A stretch of 64,000 bases of DNA from Shinella sp. H4-D48 (GCF_022637395.1 NZ_CP093337.1:542001-606000); one strand, 5' to 3'; positions 1 through 7,745 are shown, counted from the first letter of the stretch. Numbers and translations are program-made. Notes: generated by a model from the sequence alone, not told the origin.

Positions 1-212
1 GCGGCCTCGCGGGTCTCCTGCCGGATCACGGTGCGGTGGTCGGCGAGCGCCAGGCGCAGCTCGTCGCGCACACGCAAATCCTTCATGATCTGCGCGGCGA
101 CGGCCGGGCGCTCGGACAGGTAGGCCTCCACCTCGATGCGCCGTCCGACGGCCAGCTGGTCGTCGACATAGGCGTTGAGATCGGCTTCGAGGATGGGGTC
201 ATTGCTGGTCAT
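1..212 (-). CDS. Anti-sigma factor, N-terminal part (cut by window edge)
   Basis: The ATG at 212 opens a frame that runs off the left edge after about 70 codons. The readable part contains DLNAYVDDQL near residue 11, followed by helical, charged sequence, as in the cytoplasmic head of alphaproteobacterial anti-sigma factors. Those proteins hold an ECF sigma factor at the membrane until a signal releases it. The frame overlaps the end of the ECF sigma gene by 14 bases, the usual translational coupling of sigma and anti-sigma pairs. No CHCC zinc motif is visible in this part. The membrane span and sensor domain lie outside the window, so the signal cannot be inferred. Confidence 0.75.
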   Translation of the reverse strand, partial: MTSNDPILEADLNAYVDDQLAVGRRIEVEAYLSERPAVAAQIMKDLRVRDELRLALADHRTVIRQETREA

Positions 213-744
213 CGCCAGTGCCTCCGACAATCCTGAGATGCGTGACGGTCGCGGACGGGCCGCTTTGTTCGAATGTGCGCAAGCGCTCGCGCGCCCGGGC
301 GACGCGTGACATCAGCGTACCCACGGGAATGCCGAGGGCGGTCGCCGCTTCCTGGTAGGAAAGCTCCTCGATCCCGACGAGGTGCAGGGCCGCGCGCTGC
401 TCTTCGGGAAGCGTGAAGAAGGCGTTGCGCAGCTGCGTGAGGCGCACCGAATGATCCTGATTGGCCGGTATCGCGGTCTCGGCAACTTCGGCCGCACCGT
501 CGTGGCGGCGCTGCATCGAATGGCGCTGGCGCAGGCGATCGACATGCGCATTGTGCAGGATCGACATCAGCCAGTTGCGAACATTCGCACCGGTGCGGAA
601 CGTGCCCTGCCGTTCATACGCTTTCACCAGCGCATCGTGCACGAGATCCTCGGCGTCATCCGGATTGCGGACGAGCGAAAGTGCGTAGCGCCTGAGCGCC
701 GCAAGCTGTCCGATCACGTTGAAGCCGGGTGTCTTTGCGTTCAT
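199..744 (-). CDS. ECF-type RNA polymerase sigma factor
   Basis: The 181-residue protein has the two-domain ECF layout. Region 2 covers about residues 15-80, with AEDLVHDALVKAYE and the NVRNWLMSILHNAHVD segment. Region 4 covers about residues 110-160, with LPEEQRAALHLVGIEELSY and a GIPVGTLMSRVARARERLR helix-turn-helix. It would direct core RNA polymerase to a small stress regulon. The next gene, overlapping by 14 bases, is its probable anti-sigma factor. An ECF-like promoter sits just upstream, which suggests autoregulation. The start at 744 is the only ATG that keeps all of region 2. It is not EcfG itself as far as can be told, because no NepR or PhyR gene is nearby. Confidence 0.9.
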   Translation of the reverse strand: MNAKTPGFNVIGQLAALRRYALSLVRNPDDAEDLVHDALVKAYERQGTFRTGANVRNWLMSILHNAHVDRLRQRHSMQRRHDGAAEVAETAIPANQDHSVRLTQLRNAFFTLPEEQRAALHLVGIEELSYQEAATALGIPVGTLMSRVARARERLRTFEQSGPSATVTHLRIVGGTGDDQQ

Positions 745-752
745 GCCCCAAT

Positions 753-779
753 ATACGAGAGCCGAACGGCTTCCATTCC
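753..779 (-). promoter_or_regulatory. Putative ECF sigma promoter (GGAAT-N17-CGTAT)
   Basis: Read on the minus strand, GGAAT (775-779) is followed after 17 bases by CGTAT (753-757), eight bases before the sigma factor start codon. The shape matches ECF promoters of the GGAAC-N16/17-CGTnT type and would let the sigma factor drive its own operon. The leader would be very short. This is pattern matching only. Confidence 0.4.
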
Positions 780-798
780 ATTGATTGCCGAAAAAAAT

Positions 799-1236
799 TC
801 AAAACCAGTGCAGAACGACTGCGGCGAGCAGGAGGTAGCGGCCGAACTTGGCGATGGAGACGACCAGCACGAAACGGAAAAGCGGCTCGCGCATGATGCC
901 GGCTGCGACCGTCAGCGGATCGCCGACGATCGGTGCCCAGCTCAGAAGCAGGCTCCACCAGCCGTATTTGCGATACCAGTTGCCGGCACGCTCGAGGCTT
1001 GCGGCGCTGACCGGAAACCAGCGCGCATGGCGGTATCGCTCGATGCCCCGGCCAAGCAGCCAGTTGACGACGGAGCCGAGCACGTTGCCCGTTCCGGCGA
1101 CGATGATCAGGAGGGTGGGTAAATAGCTGCCGGCGGCGAGCAGGCCGACGAGTACCGCTTCGGATTGCGCCGGCAGAATGGTGGCGGCGATGAAGGCGGC
1201 GAGGAAAAGGCCGCCATAGGCCGCTAGCGCGCTCAT
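799..1236 (-). CDS. YqaA/DedA-like small membrane protein
   Basis: The 145-residue protein has hydrophobic segments at about residues 5-30, 35-60, 95-115 and 125-145. It carries the family core G-N-xLG-S-xxNWLLGRG (residues 49-64) and WxxLLSWAPIVGDPLT (about 94-109), typical of the YqaA branch of the SNARE-associated/DedA superfamily. It is a cytoplasmic-membrane protein. Superfamily members are linked to lipid flipping and membrane homeostasis, but the YqaA branch has no settled substrate. The length matches the family. It lies on the same strand as the sigma/anti-sigma pair, 54 bases upstream, so it could be part of that transcript, though the ECF-like promoter lies between them. Confidence 0.8.
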   Translation of the reverse strand: MSALAAYGGLFLAAFIAATILPAQSEAVLVGLLAAGSYLPTLLIIVAGTGNVLGSVVNWLLGRGIERYRHARWFPVSAASLERAGNWYRKYGWWSLLLSWAPIVGDPLTVAAGIMREPLFRFVLVVSIAKFGRYLLLAAVVLHWF

Positions 1237-1376
1237 CCGGACATCTCGGTCATACCGCTCTCCGTTCGCGCGCCGGAATGCGCGCCCGCCTCCGATAGAC
1301 GGTGCGGTCGGTTTGGGAAAGGGTGTGAAAGGTCTTTATCGCCGTATGGGCGGCCAGCCAGCCTGTGCCTTTCCGC

Positions 1377-1601
1377 TCAGCAGAGAGCGGAACGGTTCAT
1401 CAGCATGATGTCGTTCGCCGTCAGCGTCATGCGCGACGGTTCGTCGATCTCGTTCAGGACGGCGCGTAGCGCGGTGTCGAGGCAATATTCGACGGCCTCG
1501 ACTTCGAGGCCTTTTGCGGTTTCCACCGCAAAGGCGAGCATCCTCGCGAGCGCCATCAGTTCGGTGCCGCGGTCTTCCATTTCGATCGTATCGATTTCCA
1601 T
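1377..1601 (-). CDS. Small conserved-looking hypothetical protein
   Basis: The 74-residue acidic, mostly helical protein contains ELMALARMLAFAVETAKGLE and a C-terminal NDIMLMNRS segment. There is no signal peptide and no membrane span. Codon use resembles the neighbours (strong third-position G/C), which supports a real gene. No good Shine-Dalgarno precedes the first ATG; the second ATG at 1580 is an alternative start. It stands alone between the YqaA-like gene and tfuA on the same strand. The function is unknown. Confidence 0.55.
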   Translation of the reverse strand: MEIDTIEMEDRGTELMALARMLAFAVETAKGLEVEAVEYCLDTALRAVLNEIDEPSRMTLTANDIMLMNRSALC

Positions 1602-1722
1602 ATGTGCTGGCCCCCGCCGCGTCGATCTTACCCCTGCCTGCGAGTATAGGCATGGCGACCGGCTTTGGCGCGTGACTCAGGCGTGACACACGCGGAATGC
1701 GAAATTGTGTGACTAAAGCGGT

Positions 1723-2430
1723 TTAAGATTGATTTGCGGCCATACGCCACAGCGAGGTGGCCCGAAACGTCCAATCACTGCGTTTTTCGGGCTTTTTGCC
1801 CGACCACAAGGTCATTTCTTGCACAAGCGCCAGGGCGTCCTGCCGTTTCTGGTTTACGGTCCATTCGGTCAGGAGTTGTGTCGTAACCGTCCATTCAGTC
1901 CGGTTTTGACCCGCCCTGAGGATCGCGGACCATGTGCGATCCTTGTAGAAAAGCCGCCGGGCGGCGTCGCGAAGGCCTGCCGCTTCACGCGTTTCGATAA
2001 TCCGTTCGGCCTCCATCCGATCAAGCGTCGCGTCAACATTGACGAGAGGGAGAGAAAGCGCGGGATATCCGAGTTCTGCCGGGCCGTGCAAAAGGGCGAC
2101 GTCGGCGTCGTCCAGGCGTCGCCCACCTTTATAATCCTCGTAGATGCGGCCTATGCCCACCATGCCGAACGCGGCGCATTCGACGGCGCGCAGCGCCCCC
2201 ATGCTGGCCGCGCCGAAGACCGCGACGCCTTCCTGCAAGGCATAGAGGATTTCCTTGTGCCAGACAGGAGCGACATGTTCGAAACCGCCGTCGATAATAC
2301 CGATCGCCGTTGCACCGGCGCGAACGGCCGCCAGAACGTCCCCATGCACGGCGGGTGGACGGACAGCCAAGACATCGCCGCAGAGCTTGGCGGCATCGGG
2401 CAGGCTCGGTCCAACAAAGAGAAGCTTCAT
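1723..2430 (-). CDS. tfuA: TfuA-like protein, YcaO partner
   Basis: The 235-residue protein carries the TfuA family core: IDGGF (46-50), VWHKEILYAL (56-65) and FGAASMGALRA (72-82), followed by the IGRIYEDY segment. TfuA proteins work with YcaO enzymes. In methanogens the pair thioamidates methyl-coenzyme M reductase, and in bacteria it is linked to thioamide-containing peptides; TfuA is thought to help deliver sulfide. The ATG overlaps the ycaO stop by four bases (ATGA), so the two are translationally coupled. The last 80 residues after the core are basic and less conserved. That it acts here on the small peptide encoded upstream is inference from gene order. Confidence 0.9.
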   Translation of the reverse strand: MKLLFVGPSLPDAAKLCGDVLAVRPPAVHGDVLAAVRAGATAIGIIDGGFEHVAPVWHKEILYALQEGVAVFGAASMGALRAVECAAFGMVGIGRIYEDYKGGRRLDDADVALLHGPAELGYPALSLPLVNVDATLDRMEAERIIETREAAGLRDAARRLFYKDRTWSAILRAGQNRTEWTVTTQLLTEWTVNQKRQDALALVQEMTLWSGKKPEKRSDWTFRATSLWRMAANQS

Positions 2431-3644
2431 GATGGTGCAAAGGCCATGCGGGAAAGCGCACGCATGCCGACAGCCTGGCGTCTTGCGCCTTCCGGGCTTT
2501 CGAGGCCGGGTACGACGACCTTGACGACGGAGATCGGCAGGGAGGAATCGCCAAGCGGCACGGCGACGATGGGTGCGATTTTCGCTGCGGCAAGCTTTTC
2601 CAGAACCCAGTCGAGCAGCGCTGCCGCATCGCCCTCAGGTGCTGCATAAAGGGTGGACGAACGTGGCGCAGCGTTGAACAAGGCCAGCGTTTCGGCCGCC
2701 AGCGGTCGGCTGAACGTTTCTGCAAACAGGTCGTCGCGCGCGCCGCTGATGTAAGTGAGGCGTGATTGCGCAACCTCGGTGAGTGCACGGATCGCGGCGC
2801 GGGCCGGAACAGGATGCGTGCCATAGCCGATCGTCACATCATGAAAGAGCGGCTGCTTTTTTTTGGCGAGCCCGGCATTGCCCAGGACGGCCGCATAGGT
2901 GGGGATGGCAAGGTCGCTGGTGAGGTCAAACAGCCGCAGGGCCAGCCCGGCATTGCGAAAACGGTCAGCAAGGTCGTCGATAACGGGATCGGCGAAAGCA
3001 GCAGGGTCGATGGCAGTCGACAGACGCTTTGCCCGCTGCAGTAGGCGCCACAGGCGATCGGCATCGCGTTCGACGCGTTCGAGGAGGCCGTGCAGCACCG
3101 CCTCCGTTTCCGAGTTTCCCGATGCCAGGCCGTCGGAGGATTGCCAGAAGCGGGGTGTGAAGTCGGTCCGGTCCAGGCAGACCGCCTCCTTCGGCACCCA
3201 GATGCGCTCGCCGGTCGCGACATTGCGGCCCGCGAGCCAATCGAATTTTTCCTCTTCGGTCAGGAGCGATTGTCCGGTCGCCACGAAGAGGTCTAGCGGC
3301 AGGTACGGTTCACCTGCTTGGGCGAAATCCCGGCGTGCGGCGCGTCGACTTGGCGCGAGGGGCTCGCCTGCGATTGCCCGTTCCAGCGCCTCCATGGCGG
3401 CCGATACCTTCGCGTCGATATCGGATATGCCCTTGCCCTGATTGATGACGATCGAGCGGGCGTTCGGGCTCACGGCATTCCACACGGGGATGCCGAGATG
3501 ATCCAGTCCCGTCAGGCGGGAGAGGCGGGTGATGCCGAACCGGGGCAGCAAGGCCTCGATCCGGCTCCAGGTCTGTTCGGGGCCGCAGATGCGGTCCGAA
3601 TAATGCGGCACCGGCTTAATTGTCCAGGAAGCCGCCGGAAACAT
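2427..3644 (-). CDS. YcaO-domain peptide-backbone modifying enzyme
   Basis: YcaO enzymes use ATP to activate a peptide amide oxygen, giving azolines or, with TfuA, thioamides. Numbered from the ATG at 3644, the ATP-binding signatures are visible: QGKG (69-72) with S81, E85 and E88 in VSAAMEALERA, then SSDGLASGNS (169-178) with E181, E189 and E192, and a later GYGTHP motif. The C-terminus lacks the proline-rich tail of azoline-forming YcaOs. No E1-like or dehydrogenase partner gene is present, which fits the TfuA-dependent thioamide type. The ATG at 3644 lies inside the upstream peptide gene. A GTG at 3611, four bases after that gene's stop, would give 394 residues and an N-terminus closer to the family's usual one. 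Confidence 0.9.
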   Translation of the reverse strand: MFPAASWTIKPVPHYSDRICGPEQTWSRIEALLPRFGITRLSRLTGLDHLGIPVWNAVSPNARSIVINQGKGISDIDAKVSAAMEALERAIAGEPLAPSRRAARRDFAQAGEPYLPLDLFVATGQSLLTEEEKFDWLAGRNVATGERIWVPKEAVCLDRTDFTPRFWQSSDGLASGNSETEAVLHGLLERVERDADRLWRLLQRAKRLSTAIDPAAFADPVIDDLADRFRNAGLALRLFDLTSDLAIPTYAAVLGNAGLAKKKQPLFHDVTIGYGTHPVPARAAIRALTEVAQSRLTYISGARDDLFAETFSRPLAAETLALFNAAPRSSTLYAAPEGDAAALLDWVLEKLAAAKIAPIVAVPLGDSSLPISVVKVVVPGLESPEGARRQAVGMRALSRMAFAPS

Positions 3645-3855
3645 CGAGGAAGCCGCCGGAAACGGAATCGGCGGACTTCGCCAGCGCGGCGAGATTGACG
3701 CCCTTGACGACGACGGCGCCGGCCTTGCGCAGATCGTCGGCTGCCTTCAGGTCGCCGGTTGCAGGCGACGTGATCTTGGACACGGTGCCGGCGTCAAGAT
3801 CCGCAATCCAGAGACCGTCTTCGCCTGCAACGCCGAGCACAACAATTTTAGCCAT
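3616..3855 (-). CDS. Candidate RiPP precursor peptide with tandem-repeat C-terminus
   Basis: The 79-residue peptide comes directly before ycaO. A strong ribosome binding site (AGGAGAGG, 3861-3868) sits five bases before its ATG, the best one in this module. Residues 1-64 form an apparently structured leader (MAKIVVLGVAG, then a DLKAADDLRKAG helix). Residues 65-78 are an exact tandem repeat of VSGGFLD, followed by a final Asn. The repeat has Ser and Gly-Gly but no Cys, so azole or lanthionine chemistry on Cys is excluded, while backbone thioamidation is possible. Position, size, and leader-plus-repeated-tail layout suggest a ribosomally made, post-translationally modified peptide. It does not resemble trifolitoxin precursor TfxA. 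No protease or dedicated exporter gene is adjacent. Confidence 0.75.
   Translation of the reverse strand: MAKIVVLGVAGEDGLWIADLDAGTVSKITSPATGDLKAADDLRKAGAVVVKGVNLAALAKSADSVSGGFLDVSGGFLDN
3622..3663 (-). repeat. Tandem 21-bp repeat encoding VSGGFLD twice
   Basis: Two adjacent 21-base units (3643-3663 and 3622-3642 on the minus strand) encode the same heptapeptide and differ at two third-codon positions. The synonymous differences mean the amino-acid repeat has been kept while the bases drifted. The potential ATG of ycaO at 3644 begins in the last codon of the first unit. Confidence 0.9.
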
Positions 3856-3888
3856 TCAAACCTCTCCTTTTCATTTGGTGAAATACGC

Positions 3889-5706
3889 TTACTTGAAACC
3901 TGCTTTTTTCAGACCTTCGCGATAGTGCTGGCGGTGCCATTCTTCCTTGATCGGCACGACCGCCATCCAGGCATTGAAATCGAAATTCGGATTGATGTCA
4001 TAGGTACGCCGAACGAAGAGCCGTGCTTTCTTCATGTCGCCGAGCATTGCCCAGCAGGCAGCCGAAAGCCGGTGTACCGGATCCTTATCCTTCATCTGGG
4101 AAATATAGGCGAGCGCCTCCTCGTACCGTCCCAGCGAATAGGCCGCGCTGGCGGCCGTCCAGAAATATTCGTCTGGCGGCAGAGGGTTGAGGTCGATCGC
4201 GTGCTCGATCTTTTTCAAACCCTCATCCGGCCGCGACGCCTGGACCAGCGTGTCGGCGTAGCTTGCAATGACATTGGCATAATGCGGGCTAAGCGCCTCG
4301 GCGCGGTCCAGATAGTGCGCGCTTTCATCGAACTGGCGGGAGTAGAGCTTGACAACTCCGAGTTCGCGGTAGCCAGATGGCAGGCGCTCATCCGCTCGAA
4401 TGGCGTCCTGCGCGTGGATTTCCGCCTGATGGAGAAGTGCTTCGTCGCCACGGGCCGTCACAAGCCATTCAAGGAAGTAACTGCGGGCGAGGCCGCTGAG
4501 CGCGGGCGCAAAGCTGGCCTGTAATTGCAAGGCGTCGCGGAAGCTCTTGCGGGCGCGTCGGATATCGCGCAGGTCGAGGTTTTTCAGCTGGCCCTGGCCA
4601 AAGAGGAAGTTGCGATAGGCATTTGCATCGCCCTCATAGCCGCTGCGCACCAGTTCGTTGTCCTCGATCCCCGTGGCGATTGCGCCGGCGATGCGATGGG
4701 CGATCATCTGGCGCGACCGCAGCAGGCCGTCGGATGAAAGCGGGAATCGTTCGGCCCAGATGACCTCGTCGCTGCCGAAGAAGATCAACTGAGCAAAGAG
4801 CGTATGGCCGGCACCTTCGCCCCGCAACCGGGTCTCGAGGATGTAGCTGATCTTGTGACGCTCGTAGGTCGCCGCGCGATCCGTCTGGCCGGCAATCTGG
4901 GTGGCCGTGTGCGGCGCGATAATCGATATGGACCGCAATGCACATAGCCCGATCGTCACATCCTCGATCAGGGCTTCGGAAAAACCGGCAGCAGCGCGCG
5001 AAGCGTGGTTCGTGGCGGGCGGCAGCAAGACAATACGCGGTGGGTTCTGGCGGGCCGGCGCAATCTCGACGTGGTCTTGAACGGGCAGGCAAGCGGACGG
5101 CTGGACCGTCATCAGGGCAGGGCGCGGCGTGACGATATGGCCTGTCAGGACGCTACGGACTTCATCATCGTCCGGGTTTGTCTCCAGCAGCCTCAGCGCC
5201 GCGGCGGACCGGACCTGACGCGAAGCACCGGTTGCCTGTCGGCTTCCTTCAAGCAGCGCATTCCGCAGCAGGGCCATGTGAGAAGCCCGATGCAGGGCAA
5301 TCCACTTGGTCAGAGCCTGCGTGTCCGGCCTTATGTTCTTCAGGAAGTCCTCGGTCAGCCGTTCCGCAAGCAGGGCGAGCGGGGCATTTTCGCCTATTGC
5401 ATCCAGATCGCTCTCGATGCGTTCGGGGCCGAGCGCAATGGTGCTGTCGGTGAAGATGAGGAAGCTGCGCGAGAGATCGCGCTGGCGCTTTTGCACGCGC
5501 GACACGGTCTGACGCAGACTGGCATAGGCGGCAGCCGGATTGGCATCGTCCCAGAACAAAGCGGCGGCATCGGCGCGCGGTATGTCCGGCAGGCCGCGCG
5601 CCGTGAGATAGCTCAGGATCAGCAGTGCCTTTTCCGGGAAGACGATATCCTCGCCGCTCTCATCGAGCAGGCGCAGATGGCCAAGCGTCTTCAGCCGGGC
5701 CTGCAT
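3889..5706 (-). CDS. SARP-type transcriptional regulator with TolB-like and TPR regions
   Basis: The 605-residue protein starts at the ATG at 5706, eight bases after the upstream stop codon; the longer frame would overlap the XRE gene. Residues 1-95 resemble the winged-helix DNA-binding domain of SARP/AfsR regulators (LKTLGHLRLLDESGEDI, and AAAYASLRQTVSRVQ). A bacterial transcriptional activation-like helical segment follows. Around residues 220-345 is a TolB/FlgO-like domain (SEALIEDVTIGLCALRSISI, VIWAERFPL). The last 220 residues form tetratricopeptide repeats. There is no membrane span, so it is a cytosolic regulator. It lies 33 bases before the peptide gene on the same strand, so it probably controls the peptide-ycaO-tfuA genes. 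Confidence 0.85.
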   Translation of the reverse strand: MQARLKTLGHLRLLDESGEDIVFPEKALLILSYLTARGLPDIPRADAAALFWDDANPAAAYASLRQTVSRVQKRQRDLSRSFLIFTDSTIALGPERIESDLDAIGENAPLALLAERLTEDFLKNIRPDTQALTKWIALHRASHMALLRNALLEGSRQATGASRQVRSAAALRLLETNPDDDEVRSVLTGHIVTPRPALMTVQPSACLPVQDHVEIAPARQNPPRIVLLPPATNHASRAAAGFSEALIEDVTIGLCALRSISIIAPHTATQIAGQTDRAATYERHKISYILETRLRGEGAGHTLFAQLIFFGSDEVIWAERFPLSSDGLLRSRQMIAHRIAGAIATGIEDNELVRSGYEGDANAYRNFLFGQGQLKNLDLRDIRRARKSFRDALQLQASFAPALSGLARSYFLEWLVTARGDEALLHQAEIHAQDAIRADERLPSGYRELGVVKLYSRQFDESAHYLDRAEALSPHYANVIASYADTLVQASRPDEGLKKIEHAIDLNPLPPDEYFWTAASAAYSLGRYEEALAYISQMKDKDPVHRLSAACWAMLGDMKKARLFVRRTYDINPNFDFNAWMAVVPIKEEWHRQHYREGLKKAGFK

Positions 5707-5713
5707 GCGGCAA

Positions 5714-6151
5714 TCAGATCCGCTGTTCCGGTGCTGTTTCTGTGCGCTCGCTCGAGAGTTCGCTGGCCTTGGAAAGAGCGGTGGCGAGCGAAATGATCGA
5801 CTTGCGCACGCCCGCATCCTCGATCTTCAGGAAGGCGCGGTTGAGATCAAGGCCTTCCTTCGACGAGACGAAGGTGGATACGTCACCGGTATCGTGGCCG
5901 GCACCCGTGGTTGCACCCGAAGCGTCGTCGTCCTGGAAGAAGAAGCTCGGTGGCACACGGAATACGTCGGAGATGGCCTGGAGACGGCTGGCGCTGATGC
6001 GGTTCGTGCCCTTCTCGTATTTCTGCACCTGCTGGAACGTAACGCCGAGACGATCCGCAAGCGCTTCCTGGCTCATGCCCACCATGAGGCGGCGCAGGCG
6101 TACGCGGGATCCGACGAACACATCAATCGGGTTGGGGGTTTTCTTGTTCAT
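5714..6151 (-). CDS. XRE-family regulator of the PraR/PhrR type
   Basis: The 145-residue protein has an N-terminal Cro/CI helix-turn-helix: NPIDVFVGSRVRLRRLMVGM, SQEALADRLGVTFQQVQKYE, then KGTNRISASRLQAISDVF and a PPSFFF patch. This is the pattern of the rhizobial PraR/PhrR family, which controls quorum sensing, attachment and stress genes. The acidic tail is more variable. The start chosen (6151) has GGAG nine bases upstream; an in-frame ATG at 6175 is possible. It is the first gene of the minus-strand run that continues into the SARP regulator and the YcaO/TfuA module, so it may be a pathway-specific paralogue. The usual chromosomal PraR gene would lie elsewhere. Confidence 0.85.
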   Translation of the reverse strand: MNKKTPNPIDVFVGSRVRLRRLMVGMSQEALADRLGVTFQQVQKYEKGTNRISASRLQAISDVFRVPPSFFFQDDDASGATTGAGHDTGDVSTFVSSKEGLDLNRAFLKIEDAGVRKSIISLATALSKASELSSERTETAPEQRI

Positions 6152-6287
6152 GAGAGCTTTCTCCACTTCGATCATGCGGGGGCATGGCGTGGTCATATTA
6201 ATCGAGGCCACTCTGCTTGAATCGCCCGGCCGATGCAACTGCTACAACGCAATTTCATCGCTACCGTAACGTGAGGCGACGTGTTGC

Positions 6288-7049
6288 CTAGATATCGTAA
6301 CTGTGTGGCGCGCTAAGGGATGCAATGAACTTTTTCGTGCGCTCCTGCTGCGGCGTCGAGAAGATGCCGCGCGGCCCGCCCTGTTCTACCACGACACCTC
6401 CATCGAGGAAAACGACCGTATCGGCGACGCGCGAGGCAAGGCGCAGGTCATGCGTGGCCATCACCATCGTCGTGCCTTCGCGCGCAAGGCGGCTCAGCAC
6501 CTCGACCACCTCTTCTGCAAGCTCGGGATCGAGCGCGGAGGTGGGTTCGTCGCAGAGCAGAACGCGGGGCGATGGCGCAAGCGCGCGGGCAATGGCGACA
6601 CGCTGCTGCTGGCCGCCGGAAAGTGTTGCCGGCCATGCATCTGCCTTGTGTGCCATGCCGACCTTTTCAAGAAGCTCCATGGCCCGGGCGCGTGCCTTGT
6701 CGGCCGGCCATTTCAACACCGTGATGAGACCCTCCATCACATTGCCGATCGCCGTCTGGTGCGGAAAGAGCTGGAAGTTCTGGAAAACCATCCCGGTCTG
6801 GCGGCGCAGCTTCTGGATGGCATCCCAGCCCACCGGTTTGCCGGGGACGAAATCGATTTTCTCTGTACCGAGGCGGATAGACCCGGAGGTCGGAATTTCC
6901 AGTAGGTTGATGCAGCGCAGCAGCGTGCTCTTGCCGCCGCCCGATGGCCCTACCAGCGCGGTGACGCTGCCTTCGGCGAGCTGCAGGCTGACGTCGCGCA
7001 GGACATGGTTGTCGCCAAAGCGCTTTTCGATATGTTCGAGTTCGATCAT
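6288..7049 (-). CDS. Amino-acid (cystine-type) ABC transporter ATPase
   Basis: The 253-residue protein has Walker A GPSGGGKST (34-42), Q-loop FQNFQLFPH, signature LSGGQQQR and Walker B VLLCDEPTSALDPE, then the H-loop ATHD. It belongs to the polar amino acid uptake (PAAT) family, and the long segment between Walker A and the Q-loop resembles the L-cystine importers TcyN/YecC. It energises uptake across the inner membrane. Its ATG overlaps the permease stop by four bases. It ends in a long minus-strand operon of binding protein, permease and ATPase. Cystine as substrate is inferred from similarity, not shown. Confidence 0.88.
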   Translation of the reverse strand: MIELEHIEKRFGDNHVLRDVSLQLAEGSVTALVGPSGGGKSTLLRCINLLEIPTSGSIRLGTEKIDFVPGKPVGWDAIQKLRRQTGMVFQNFQLFPHQTAIGNVMEGLITVLKWPADKARARAMELLEKVGMAHKADAWPATLSGGQQQRVAIARALAPSPRVLLCDEPTSALDPELAEEVVEVLSRLAREGTTMVMATHDLRLASRVADTVVFLDGGVVVEQGGPRGIFSTPQQERTKKFIASLSAPHSYDI

Positions 7050-7726
7050 GTCCTGGCCTCCAGGAAGCCGCCATAGCGGGCAAAACGCTTCTCCAGCCGC
7101 ACTTGCAGCGCCGATAGAACGGAGCTCAAGGCCAGATAGATCAGGGCGGCCTCGATGTAGAGGATCAGCGGCTCGTAGGTGGTGGCGACGATGCGCTGCG
7201 CCGTCTGGAAGAGTTCCGGCACGGTAACGGCTGCCGCGAGAGACGTATCCTTCACTAGCGAGATGAAGGTGTTGGAAAGTGGCGGCACGGCGACGCGGCC
7301 TGCCTGGGGCAGGATCGTGCGGCGCATGGCCTGCGACCACGTCATGCCGATCGAATAGGCTGCCTCCCACTGGCCGCGCGGCACTGAGGAAATGACGGCG
7401 CGGATGATCTCGGAGGTATAGGCGCCGACATTGAGCGTGAAGCCGATGAGCGCGGCGGGGAAGGCATCAAGCAGGATGCCGACGCTGGGCAGGCCGTAGA
7501 AGATGACGAAGAGCTGCACCAGCAGCGGTGTGCCGCGAAACACCCAGACGTAGAAACGGGCGATGTCGGAGAAGGGGCGCGGCGCAAAGAGCCGAACGAC
7601 GGCCGTTAGCAGGCCGAGCGCCAGGCCGAGCACGAAGGAGAGAAGAGTGAGCGGAATGGTGAAGACGAGCGCAGCCCAGAGCAGGGGCGCAAGCGAGTCC
7701 AGCATCAGTTGAAGCCACGGCGGCAC
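7046..7726 (-). CDS. Amino-acid (cystine-type) ABC transporter permease
   Basis: The 226-residue inner-membrane permease has about five hydrophobic segments. The EAA loop is visible at about residues 127-150 (GQWEAAYSIGMTWSQAMRRT), and FRGTPLLVQLFVIFYGLP is the N-terminal signature of the HisMQ/PAAT permease type. The sequence is close to YecS/TcyL-like permeases. It would form a homodimeric channel with two ATPase subunits. It is coupled by ATGA overlap to the ATPase downstream and separated from the binding-protein gene by a 103-base spacer with a strong hairpin. The likely substrate is cystine or a related polar amino acid. Confidence 0.87.
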   Translation of the reverse strand: MPPWLQLMLDSLAPLLWAALVFTIPLTLLSFVLGLALGLLTAVVRLFAPRPFSDIARFYVWVFRGTPLLVQLFVIFYGLPSVGILLDAFPAALIGFTLNVGAYTSEIIRAVISSVPRGQWEAAYSIGMTWSQAMRRTILPQAGRVAVPPLSNTFISLVKDTSLAAAVTVPELFQTAQRIVATTYEPLILYIEAALIYLALSSVLSALQVRLEKRFARYGGFLEART

Positions 7727-7745
7727 GGCGAAACCTCCGGAAATG

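Noticed and set aside
3616..3855. The idea that the small peptide is a trifolitoxin precursor
   Set aside because: TfxA has a Cys-containing GGSRQGCVA core and companion tfxBCDEFG genes. None of that is present; only tfuA and ycaO are shared.
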